From contig JAEUPI010000061.1 of assembly GCA_016790175.1 (NCBI GenBank), forward strand, positions 1 through 51,929: 51,929 bases of DNA. The letters run 5' to 3'. This stretch comes from Burkholderiaceae bacterium (GTDB taxonomy: Bacteria > Pseudomonadota > Gammaproteobacteria > Burkholderiales > Burkholderiaceae_C). Made by a program: the position numbers and the translations under genes. The notes below the pieces were generated by a model. That model searched no databases and had not been told where the DNA came from. It worked only from the letters and a program-made list of their open reading frames with translations. Position 1 is the first letter of the stretch, and every line of letters begins with the position of its first letter. Of the stretch, positions 45,206 to 51,929 are shown in pieces.

Positions 45206-46459
45206 TCATTCGTTGCGCAACGCCATCGCCGGCTCGAGGCGGCTTGCCCGCCAACTCGGGTAAAGCGTGGCCGCGAAGCTCAGGGCCAGCGAGGCCAACA
45301 CGATCGGCACGATGTCGCCCGCTCGCGGATCGGCCGGCAGGTGGTCGATCAGGTAGATGTCGCTCGGCACCAGCCGGGTGCCCAGCAGCTGCTCGAGCGC
45401 CGGCACCAGCGTGTCGAGGTTCCAGGCCAGCGCGAGCCCGAGCACCAGGCCGATCAAGGTGCCGGCGATGCCGTTGACGAGACCGTGCACGACGAACACC
45501 GCCATCACCGAGCGCGGCGATGCGCCCAGCGTGCGCAGGATCGCGATCTCGCCGCGTTTGTCGACCACGGTCATCACCAGCGTCGACACGAGGTTGAACG
45601 CGGCCACCGCGACGATCAGCGTCAGGATCACGCCGATCATGCGCTTCTGCGACTGGACGGCCTCGAACCACACGCGGTTGGTGCGTGTCCAGTCGCGCAG
45701 CTGCCAGGGCGGCGGCAATTCGACGGACAGGCGCGCGGCCACTGCGGGTGCGACCTGCGGATCGGCCAGCCGCAGCGCGATGCCGGAAACTGCACTCGCA
45801 CCGAGCAGCTGCAGCGCGTCGCTGCGATGCATCCATGCCATCGCGCTGTCGTACTCGTGATGGCCGACGTCGATCACGCCCGCGACTTCGAAACGCGTCA
45901 GCGACGGCAGGCGCGACGTCGAGCCCGGCGCCGGCGCCGCGGCCATCAGCACCGAATCGCCGGCCTTCAGCTGCAGCACGCGCGCAAGCTCGGCACCGAT
46001 CACCAGACGCCGGCTGCCGGCCTCGAGCCGCGACAGCGCCGGACCCAGGAATCGCTCGGCCACGCTGCTCACCTGCGCTTCGGCCGCGGGCTCGATGCCG
46101 CGCACCACCACCGAGCGCACCTCGTCACCGCGCACGATCAACGCCGGCGCGGAGGCGAAGGGCGTCCATGCACGCACGGCCGCTTCGGCACGCAGGCGCG
46201 GCAGCACCTCGTCGATCACCGTCGGGTCGGCCCCTTGCGGATGCAGCGCCTGCACATGCGGCACGACGCCCAGCATGCGATCGCGCACCTCGCGCTGAAA
46301 GCCGTTGATCACCGAGAGCACGACGATCAGCGCCGCCACGCCGAGCGCGATGCCCGCCATCGACGCGCCGGCGATGAACGAGATGAAGGCGTTGCGCCGG
46401 CCGCCACGGCCGGCACGCGTGTAGCGCCAGCCGAGCTGCCACTCATACGGCAGGTTCAT
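45206..46459 (-). CDS. lolE: Lipoprotein-releasing ABC transporter permease LolC/E, copy 1
   Basis: The 417-residue protein starts [20 protein letters not shown] and has the same plan as the downstream copy: N-terminal helix ([20 protein letters not shown]), periplasmic domain with more divergent sequence, and the block [19 protein letters not shown] with two further helices. The copies are nearly identical at both ends and differ mostly in the periplasmic domain, as expected if they bind LolA or lipoprotein differently. I call it lolE only to separate it from copy 2; true correspondence to E. coli LolE is not shown. Gap to copy 2 is 31 nt. Confidence 0.9.
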   Translation of the reverse strand: MNLPYEWQLGWRYTRAGRGGRRNAFISFIAGASMAGIALGVAALIVVLSVINGFQREVRDRMLGVVPHVQALHPQGADPTVIDEVLPRLRAEAAVRAWTPFASAPALIVRGDEVRSVVVRGIEPAAEAQVSSVAERFLGPALSRLEAGSRRLVIGAELARVLQLKAGDSVLMAAAPAPGSTSRLPSLTRFEVAGVIDVGHHEYDSAMAWMHRSDALQLLGASAVSGIALRLADPQVAPAVAARLSVELPPPWQLRDWTRTNRVWFEAVQSQKRMIGVILTLIVAVAAFNLVSTLVMTVVDKRGEIAILRTLGASPRSVMAVFVVHGLVNGIAGTLIGLVLGLALAWNLDTLVPALEQLLGTRLVPSDIYLIDHLPADPRAGDIVPIVLASLALSFAATLYPSWRASRLEPAMALRNE

Positions 46460-46479
46460 TGGGCGCGCATGCTAACCGG

Positions 46480-46485
46480 GATAAT
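46480..46485 (+). promoter_or_regulatory. -10-like element directly before a GTG start
   Basis: GATAAT lies 8 nt upstream of the GTG at 46494. If used, transcription would begin at or within a base or two of the start codon, giving a leaderless or nearly leaderless mRNA. No good -35 is visible at 17 nt (best match TTCATT at 19 nt). Confidence 0.3.
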
Positions 46486-46493
46486 TCCGGCCC

Positions 46494-47405
46494 GTGACGC
46501 ATCTGATCGTTCCGTTTGCCGCCGGTGCCTCCGAGGCGGCGCGCGCAGCCGCACTCACGCTGGCGCTTCCGCAGCTGGAGAAGCTGCTCGCATCGTGCGA
46601 GGCGTCGTCGCCGGTGGGCAGCGACGAGCGCTCGCTGTCGGCACCGCACGAGATCGCACTGGCCGGTGCACTCGGCTGGCCGATAGACGACGGCGCCGGG
46701 CCCTGGGCGGCACGGCTCGCGGCACGGGACGGCATCGCGGTCGGCGCTCAGGCCTGGGGCCTGCTGACACCGGTGCATCTGCATCTGGGCACCGAACAGG
46801 TGTCGCTCACCGATCCCGAGTCGCTGCAGCTCGACGAGCCCAGCTCGCGCGAACTGTTCGCCGCGCTGAAGATGCTGTTCGACGAGGACGGCATCGCATT
46901 GCACTGGGCTGCACCGCTGCGTTGGTATGCGGCGCATGCGAGCCTGGCCGGATGGCCCTCGGCCTCGCTCGACCGCGTGATCGGCCGCCATATCGATGCC
47001 TGGCTGCCCGACGCACCGGCGGCGCGCCTGGTGCGGCGGCTGCAGAGCGAGGCGCAGATGCTGTGGCATGCTCATCCGGTGAACCAGCGGCGCGAGGCGG
47101 TGCAGTTGCCGGCGGTGAATTCGTTCTGGATCAACGGCTGCGGCGTCGCACGCCCCGTGCCCGATGTCGAACCGGCGGTGGACGAGCGCCTGCGTCGCGC
47201 GGCGCTCGCCGAAGACTGGAGCGCCTGGTGCGAGGCCTGGCGCGCGCTCGACGCCGGCCCGATCGCTCAGCTGTGCGACGCGGCTGCGGGCAGCCGGCTG
47301 ACGCTGGCCGGCGAACGCCGCGCCGTCACCTACACCAAGACCACGCCACCGTGGTGGCGCCGGTGGCGGCGCGCCTCGCCATCGGCCGTGCTGGAGGCCC
47401 TTTGA
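46494..47405 (+). CDS. Conserved hypothetical protein upstream of recJ
   Basis: The 303-residue protein starts at a GTG at 46494 (MTHLIVPFAAGASEAARAAA). I recognise it as a betaproteobacterial conserved protein often found before recJ and sometimes labelled a phosphoglycerate-mutase-like regulatory protein, but I see no mutase active-site motif. Notable blocks are VHLHLGTEQVSLTDP, LHWAAPLRWYAAH, LQSEAQMLWHAHPVNQRRE and VNSFWINGCGVA, rich in Trp and His. No signal peptide or membrane helix. It ends 58 nt before the probable recJ start and may be co-transcribed. The role is unknown. Confidence 0.78.
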   Translation: MTHLIVPFAAGASEAARAAALTLALPQLEKLLASCEASSPVGSDERSLSAPHEIALAGALGWPIDDGAGPWAARLAARDGIAVGAQAWGLLTPVHLHLGTEQVSLTDPESLQLDEPSSRELFAALKMLFDEDGIALHWAAPLRWYAAHASLAGWPSASLDRVIGRHIDAWLPDAPAARLVRRLQSEAQMLWHAHPVNQRREAVQLPAVNSFWINGCGVARPVPDVEPAVDERLRRAALAEDWSAWCEAWRALDAGPIAQLCDAAAGSRLTLAGERRAVTYTKTTPPWWRRWRRASPSAVLEAL

Positions 47406-47463
47406 GCCCGTCGTTCCGCCGGACCCGAACATGCGCGCAACGAACCGAACGGAGGAACGTCCG

Positions 47464-49191
47464 GTGAGCGCTTCCGTGACCTTGGTCCCGCGTGATGCGC
47501 CGCCGCGTGTGTGTTTCGCGCTCGAGGCGGCCGGCGTGCACCCGCTGCTCGCCCGCCTGGTGGCCGGCCGTGGCGTGCGCTCGGCCGACGAACTCGCCGA
47601 CGACGCGGCACGGCTGCTGCCGCCGGCCAAGCTCAAGGGCGCCGACGATGCGGCGCGGCTGCTCGCCGACACCATCGAGGCCGACAAGCGAATCTGCATC
47701 GTTGCCGACTACGACTGCGACGGTGCCACCGCCTGCGCGGTGGCGATCCGCGGCCTCGCGCTGCTGGGCGCCCGGCGCGAGGCGCTGCGCTTCGTGGTGC
47801 CCGATCGCCGCGTGCACGGCTACGGCCTCACGCCGGGCGTCGTGGAACTCGCACTGGCCCATGCGCCGGCGCTGCTCGTCACGGTGGACAACGGCATCGC
47901 CAGCTTCGAGGGCGCGGCCTTCGCCCGCGCGCAGGGCCTCAACGTGCTGGTGACCGACCATCACCTGCCGGCCCAGACCGACGGCGTGATCGGGCTGCCC
48001 GACGCCAATGTGATCGTCAACCCCAACCAACCGGGCTGCAGCTTCGAGAGCAAATCGCTCGCCGGCGTCGGCGTGATGTTCTACGTGCTGCTGGCGCTGC
48101 GCGCCGAGCTGCGCCGGCGCGGCCGCTTCGCCGAAGCCAACCAACCCCGGCTCGACGCGCTGCTCGATCTGGTGGCCCTGGGCACCGTGGCCGACGTGGT
48201 GAAGCTCGACGCCAACAACCGGCGCCTGGTCGCGCTCGGCCTCAAGCGCATACGCGCCGGCCGCATGCAGCCCGGGCTCTCCGCGCTGCTGGCCGCAGCC
48301 GGCCGTGAGGCCGCACGCTGCAGCGCGTTCGACTTCGGTTTCGCACTGGGCCCGCGCATCAACGCCGCCGGCCGGCTGGCCGACATGACGCTCGGCATCG
48401 AATGCCTGCTCACCGACGATGCCGCGCGTGCGCAGGAACTCGCCACCATGCTCGACACCATCAACCGCGAGCGGCGCGAGATCGAGGCCGGCATGAACGA
48501 ACGCTCGCATGCGCTGCTCGACCGACTGCCCAGCGACGTCGACGCGCCGCCCGCGGTGGTGCTCTACGACGCCGGTTTCCACGAGGGCGTGGTCGGCATC
48601 GTGGCGGGCCGCGTGAAGGATCGTTTGCACCGGCCGACCTTCGTGTTCGCTCGTGCCAGCGACGGCTCGCTCAAGGGTTCGGGCCGCTCGATCGCCGGGT
48701 TTCACCTGCGCGACGCGCTCGATCTGGTGAGCAAGCGCCATCCGCAGCTGTTGCAGCGTTTCGGCGGCCACGCCATGGCGGCCGGCTGCACGCTGGCCGC
48801 CGATGGGATCGACACCTTCGAGCGGGCGCTGCGCGACGTGGCGGCCGAATGGCTCGACGCCGCCGCGCTGCAACGCCGCGTGGCCAGCGACGGTCCGCTC
48901 GAAGCCCAGTGGTTCAACCCGGAGACGATCGCCGCACTCGACGCGCAGGTCTGGGGCCAGGGCTTCGAGGCGCCGCTGTTCAGCGACGAGGTCGACGTGG
49001 TGCAGCAGCGGCTCGTCGGCGAGAAACATCTGAAGCTGCGGCTGCGCGTGGCCGGGGCGCTGCGCGACGCGATCTGGTTCGGCCGCACCGAGCCCTTGCC
49101 CGAGCGCGCGCGACTCGCGTATCGCCTGAGCCTCGACCGCTTCCAGGGTCTCGAGCGCGTGCAACTGGTGGTGCAGGCCATCGCGCGCTGA
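47464..49191 (+). CDS. recJ: Single-stranded-DNA-specific exonuclease RecJ
   Basis: The protein has 575 residues from the GTG at 47464, which follows a GGAGG 8 nt upstream; an ATG at 47431 is in frame but lacks a ribosome site. DHH-family motifs are in order: IVADYDCDGATA (motif I), VDNGIASFEG, VTDHHLP (DHH), VALGTVADVVKL, and GGHAMAAG in the DHHA1 domain. The C-terminal OB fold ends QLVVQAIAR. RecJ degrades single-stranded DNA 5' to 3' in recombination and mismatch repair. Size is normal. Confidence 0.96.
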   Translation: MSASVTLVPRDAPPRVCFALEAAGVHPLLARLVAGRGVRSADELADDAARLLPPAKLKGADDAARLLADTIEADKRICIVADYDCDGATACAVAIRGLALLGARREALRFVVPDRRVHGYGLTPGVVELALAHAPALLVTVDNGIASFEGAAFARAQGLNVLVTDHHLPAQTDGVIGLPDANVIVNPNQPGCSFESKSLAGVGVMFYVLLALRAELRRRGRFAEANQPRLDALLDLVALGTVADVVKLDANNRRLVALGLKRIRAGRMQPGLSALLAAAGREAARCSAFDFGFALGPRINAAGRLADMTLGIECLLTDDAARAQELATMLDTINRERREIEAGMNERSHALLDRLPSDVDAPPAVVLYDAGFHEGVVGIVAGRVKDRLHRPTFVFARASDGSLKGSGRSIAGFHLRDALDLVSKRHPQLLQRFGGHAMAAGCTLAADGIDTFERALRDVAAEWLDAAALQRRVASDGPLEAQWFNPETIAALDAQVWGQGFEAPLFSDEVDVVQQRLVGEKHLKLRLRVAGALRDAIWFGRTEPLPERARLAYRLSLDRFQGLERVQLVVQAIAR

Positions 49192-49247
49192 ATCGTGCCC
49201 GCGATGGCCGCGCAATTGACCCCGGGCACCGCTCGGAGTTGCCTCCG

Positions 49248-50426
49248 ATGCGAGCATGCGCCATGACCATGAATCGCCTGTCTGCACCCGCCGGTGCCCG
49301 GGTCGCCGCAGTGTTTGCCGTCGGGTGCCTGGCGTCGGCCATGACCTGGGCCCAGGCCTCGCCACCGAAGGCCGTGCCCTTTGCCACCGGCCTCGAACGC
49401 CCCTGGGGCATGACCTTCCTGCCCGACGGGCAGATCCTCGTCACCGAACGCGGCGGCACGATGCGGCGCGTCAGCGCCGACGGCAAGCAGGTGTCCGCAC
49501 CGCTCGCCGGGCTGCCGGCCGTGCGCACCGGCGGCCAGGGCGGCCTGCTCGACGTGACGATCGACCCCGATTTCGCGAGCACGCCCTGGGTCTACTGGAG
49601 CTACAGCGAAGCCGGCGACGGCGGTGCCGGCACCGCGGTGGCGCGCGGCAGGCTGACCGGCGACGCGCTCACCGACGTGCAGGTCATCCTGCGCCAGCAG
49701 CCCAAGGTCGGCGGCGGCAACCACTGGGGTTCGCGGTTCGTGTGGGCGACCGACAAGACACTCTACGTCACGCTCGGCGACCGTCAGGTCGACAGCCCAT
49801 CGCGCCCCGATGTCGAGGGGGCACAGCACCTGGGCAAGCTGCTCGGCAAGGTGGTGCGCATTGCGCGCGACGGCTCGGTGCCGGCCGACAACCCCTTCGT
49901 CGGCCGGACAGGCGTGCGGCCCGAGATCGTCAGCTTCGGTCATCGCAACCCACAAGCCGCGGCCCGCCATCCGACCACCGGCGAGCTGTGGGTGGTGGAG
50001 CATGGCCCGCAGGGCGGTGACGAGGTCAACCGCGTGAAGCCCGGTGCCAACTACGGTTGGCCGCTCGTGAGCTACGGCTGCCCCTACGGCTCCACGGTCG
50101 GCGAGGCCTGCCGCGTGCGCGGCGGCACGCATGCACCACGCTTCGAGGAGCCGCTGACGATCTGGGTGCCGACTTCCATTGCGCCGAGCGGCATGGCCTT
50201 CTACACCGGTGACCGCTTTCCGGAATGGAAAGGCAACCTCTTCGTCGGTGCGCTCGGCGGCCAGGCGCTGTGGCGGCTCACGCTCGACGGCAACCAGGTG
50301 ACTGCGCGCGAGGCCCTGTTCACCGAACTGCGAGAGCGCATTCGCGACGTGCGCCAGGGCCCGGACGGCTGGATCTATCTGCTGACGGACAATGGCAACG
50401 GGCGCATCCTGCGCATCCAGCGCTGA
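49248..50426 (+). CDS. PQQ-dependent aldose sugar dehydrogenase, periplasmic copy
   Basis: The protein is 392 residues from the ATG at 49248, which has GGAG at 9 nt; the ATG at 49263 is an alternative. A signal peptide ends near MTWAQA. The six-bladed propeller of the soluble glucose/aldose dehydrogenase family (YliI/Asd) follows: LERPWGMTFLPDGQILVTER, GNHWGSRFVW with the active-site His, FGHRNPQA, and EHGPQGGDEVNRVKPGANYG. It should oxidise aldoses in the periplasm with PQQ; no PQQ synthesis genes are in the window. A close paralogue follows directly. Confidence 0.9.
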   Translation: MRACAMTMNRLSAPAGARVAAVFAVGCLASAMTWAQASPPKAVPFATGLERPWGMTFLPDGQILVTERGGTMRRVSADGKQVSAPLAGLPAVRTGGQGGLLDVTIDPDFASTPWVYWSYSEAGDGGAGTAVARGRLTGDALTDVQVILRQQPKVGGGNHWGSRFVWATDKTLYVTLGDRQVDSPSRPDVEGAQHLGKLLGKVVRIARDGSVPADNPFVGRTGVRPEIVSFGHRNPQAAARHPTTGELWVVEHGPQGGDEVNRVKPGANYGWPLVSYGCPYGSTVGEACRVRGGTHAPRFEEPLTIWVPTSIAPSGMAFYTGDRFPEWKGNLFVGALGGQALWRLTLDGNQVTAREALFTELRERIRDVRQGPDGWIYLLTDNGNGRILRIQR

Positions 50427-50497
50427 CGCCGCCCTCGAGCATCACCGTTACGCCTTGTTGTCGACGCCCGCCGGGCGATCTGCGACGCTCCCAGTCC

Positions 50498-51709
50498 ATG
50501 GAACCCATCGATCTCGACCGCAGGCGCCTCGCCCTGCTCTTCGCGTTGACCGGCGTGGTCGCCGGCTGCGGCGGCAGCGGCAGCAGCGGCAACAACACCC
50601 CGTCCAACTTCACACCCGGTCCGCCTCCGCCCGGCGCCGCGCCGGCGACGGCCGTGACCTTCCGCGACGGGTTGGAGAACCCCTGGGGCATGGCCTGGCT
50701 GCCCGACGGCCGCATCCTGGTCACCGAACGCCCGGGGCGCATGCGCATCGTCAGTGCCGACGGCAGCACCCTGTCAAGTCCACTTGGCGGGGTGCCGGCG
50801 GTGCATGCGGTCGACCAGGGCGGTCTGCTCGATGTGGCTGTCGCTCCGGATTTCGCCACTGCACCGTGGGTGTATTTCTCGTTCTCCGAAGAGGACGGAA
50901 ACGGCGACTCGGGCACCGCGGTGGCCCGCGGGCAACTCTCCGGCAATGCGCTCACGAATGTCAGCGTCATCTTCAGCCAGACGCCCAAGCTCGGCGGCAG
51001 CGGCCACTATGGCGGTCGCCTGGTCTTTGCCGACGACGGCACGCTCCTCGTCACGCTCGGCGAACGGCAGACCGACGACCCCTCCAACCCCGGAACCGGC
51101 AACGCACAGAACCTGGCCAATCACCTCGGCAAGGTCGTACGCATCCACCGTGACGGCTCGACGCCATCGAACAACCCGTTCGCGGGCACCGCGGGGGCGC
51201 TGGCACAGATTTACAGCCGCGGCCATCGCAATCCGCAGGGTGCGGCGCTGCATCCGGTGAGCCGCGAGTTGTGGCTCAACGAACACGGTCCGCAGGGCGG
51301 CGACGAAATCAATCGCGTGCTGCCGGGCCGAAACTACGGTTGGCCCTTGCGCAGCTACGGATGCCCCTATGGGGCAACGCCCGGACCGGCTTGCCAGGTC
51401 AATGGCGGCACGCACGCGCCGAACTACGAAGAGCCGCAGGCTTATTGGGTCCCGACCTCCACCGCGCCGAGCGGGATGATGTTCTACACGGGAGACCGCT
51501 TCCCCGAATGGCGTGGGAGCCTCTTTGTCGGCGCGCTGTCGGGCAAGAGTCTCTGGCGCTTCCCGGTCGACGGCAACACGCTCGGCACGCGTCAACAGCA
51601 CTTCACGGGCCTGAACGAACGCATCCGCGACGTGCGCCAGGGCCCCGACGGCTGGATCTATCTGCTGACCGACAGCGCCAGCGGGCGCATCGTGCGCATC
51701 CAACGCTGA
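50498..51709 (+). CDS. PQQ-dependent aldose sugar dehydrogenase, lipoprotein copy
   Basis: The 403-residue protein (ATG 50498) carries a lipoprotein signal peptide: LALLFALTGVVAGCGG, with the lipobox Cys near residue 22, followed by a Gly/Ser/Pro-rich tether (about 23-50). The propeller (LENPWGMAWLPDGRILVTER, GSGHYGGRLVFADDG, GHRNPQGAALHP, EHGPQGGDEINR) is closely similar to the upstream gene. Gly after the lipid Cys means no inner-membrane retention signal, so outer-membrane sorting by Lol is expected. The pair looks like a tandem duplication with one soluble and one membrane-tethered enzyme. Confidence 0.9.
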   Translation: MEPIDLDRRRLALLFALTGVVAGCGGSGSSGNNTPSNFTPGPPPPGAAPATAVTFRDGLENPWGMAWLPDGRILVTERPGRMRIVSADGSTLSSPLGGVPAVHAVDQGGLLDVAVAPDFATAPWVYFSFSEEDGNGDSGTAVARGQLSGNALTNVSVIFSQTPKLGGSGHYGGRLVFADDGTLLVTLGERQTDDPSNPGTGNAQNLANHLGKVVRIHRDGSTPSNNPFAGTAGALAQIYSRGHRNPQGAALHPVSRELWLNEHGPQGGDEINRVLPGRNYGWPLRSYGCPYGATPGPACQVNGGTHAPNYEEPQAYWVPTSTAPSGMMFYTGDRFPEWRGSLFVGALSGKSLWRFPVDGNTLGTRQQHFTGLNERIRDVRQGPDGWIYLLTDSASGRIVRIQR

Positions 51710-51763
51710 ATGCGTTCGGCACCTCTCTCATAGCCACCTCGATTTGAACGGGCATCACCCCCT

Positions 51764-51778
51764 CCTTCGCGGCGAAGG
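51764..51778. promoter_or_regulatory. 15-bp perfect palindrome upstream of the PHP gene (putative operator)
   Basis: Arms CCTTCGC and GCGAAGG surround a single G. A 1-nt loop cannot form an RNA hairpin, so it would act as a protein-binding dyad. It covers the -35 position of the TAGAAT element at 51797-51802. Confidence 0.35.
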
Positions 51779-51796
51779 CACCGGTCTCCGCCTCTC

Positions 51797-51802
51797 TAGA
51801 AT
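51797..51802 (+). promoter_or_regulatory. -10 element TAGAAT directly before the PHP gene start
   Basis: TAGAAT (5 of 6 consensus) ends 6 nt before the GTG at 51809, so the transcript could begin at the start codon itself. No ribosome site is visible between them. The -35 region is occupied by a palindrome. Confidence 0.35.
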
Positions 51803-51808
51803 CACCGG

Positions 51809-51929
51809 GTGAACGCCCTCAACGCCGACCTGCACTGCCATTCGACTGTCTCCGACGGCACGCTGAGCCCTGAAGACCTCGCCGCGCGCGCCGGCGCGCA
51901 GGGTGTGCAGCTGTGGTCGCTGACCGATC
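51809..51929 (+). CDS. PHP-domain phosphoesterase (RNase AM / TrpH-like), 5' part
   Basis: Only about 40 codons are present before the right edge, from a GTG at 51809. They read MNALNADLHCHSTVSDGTLS (initiator shown as Met) and continue PEDLAARAGAQGVQLWSLTD. The HCHSxxSDG motif with metal-binding His residues and the final LTD strand are the start of the PHP domain. Homologues are the 5'-to-3' exonuclease RNase AM (YciV/Rnm) and related nucleotide phosphatases. The rest lies outside the window. Confidence 0.85.
   Translation, partial: MNALNADLHCHSTVSDGTLSPEDLAARAGAQGVQLWSLTD

Overview
The window is about 52 kb of very GC-rich, almost fully coding bacterial chromosome. Gene content and order point to the order Burkholderiales (Betaproteobacteria), probably a Comamonadaceae/Sphaerotilaceae-like lineage: livHMG with a nearby alanine dehydrogenase and divergent Lrp regulator, ftsK-lolA-rarA, a crp/trxB divergent pair, rpmB-rpmG with a zinc-free L33, a long TrpS, a serine/threonine kinase with a C-terminal Cys-containing tail, murB/yajQ back to back, lolC-lolD, and recJ preceded by a betaproteobacterial conserved hypothetical gene. 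I see no phage, transposon, CRISPR array, tRNA or rRNA; this looks like core or near-core chromosome. This assignment is inference from gene content, not from a database search.

Layout. 1-4.4 kb: branched-chain amino acid uptake (livHMG, livG cut by the left edge), alanine dehydrogenase, and its likely Lrp/AsnC regulator with a palindrome in the shared promoter. 4.4-9.5 kb: rarA, lolA, ftsK and a Crp/Fnr regulator, all on the minus strand. 9.7-11.2 kb: trxB, then rpmB-rpmG closed by two tandem terminators. 11.3-14.6 kb: acyl-lipid desaturase, rsmB, purN (minus). 14.6-19.97 kb: trpS, rsgA with a long structured leader, an RluA-type pseudouridine synthase, a PAS-GGDEF cyclase and a crotonase. 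20-23.6 kb: an amino-acid dehydratase, an S10 peptidase and a phosphofructokinase in one minus-strand run. 23.7-27.6 kb: a small hypothetical protein, a core-MetE methionine synthase translationally coupled to a 2-oxoglutarate dioxygenase, and a biotin carrier-carboxyltransferase fusion. 27.7-39.4 kb: a signalling-rich stretch with a four-PAS hybrid kinase, a prolyl oligopeptidase fused to DUF924, an acyl-CoA ligase, a Ser/Thr kinase, and a small secreted SUOX-like protein overlapping an unusual hybrid 'kinase' whose phospho-histidines are glutamines. 39.4-51.9 kb: murB, yajQ, a retropepsin-like protease, a TPR/Sel1 protein, lolD with two tandem lolC/E-type permeases, recJ, two tandem PQQ-type sugar dehydrogenases and the start of a PHP-domain phosphoesterase.

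Themes. Lipoprotein sorting is represented by lolA and lolCED, about 37 kb apart. Four proteins are tied to two-component or c-di-GMP signalling (PAS-GGDEF, two hybrid kinases, YajQ). The signals I consider most worth following are the histidine-less hybrid kinase and its cofactor-less partner (36.66-39.4 kb), the MesD-like methionine synthase/dioxygenase pair (23.9-25.7 kb), the hairpin-rich rsgA leader with an in-frame short ORF (16.9-17.2 kb), and the S9-DUF924 fusion (30.4-33.05 kb).
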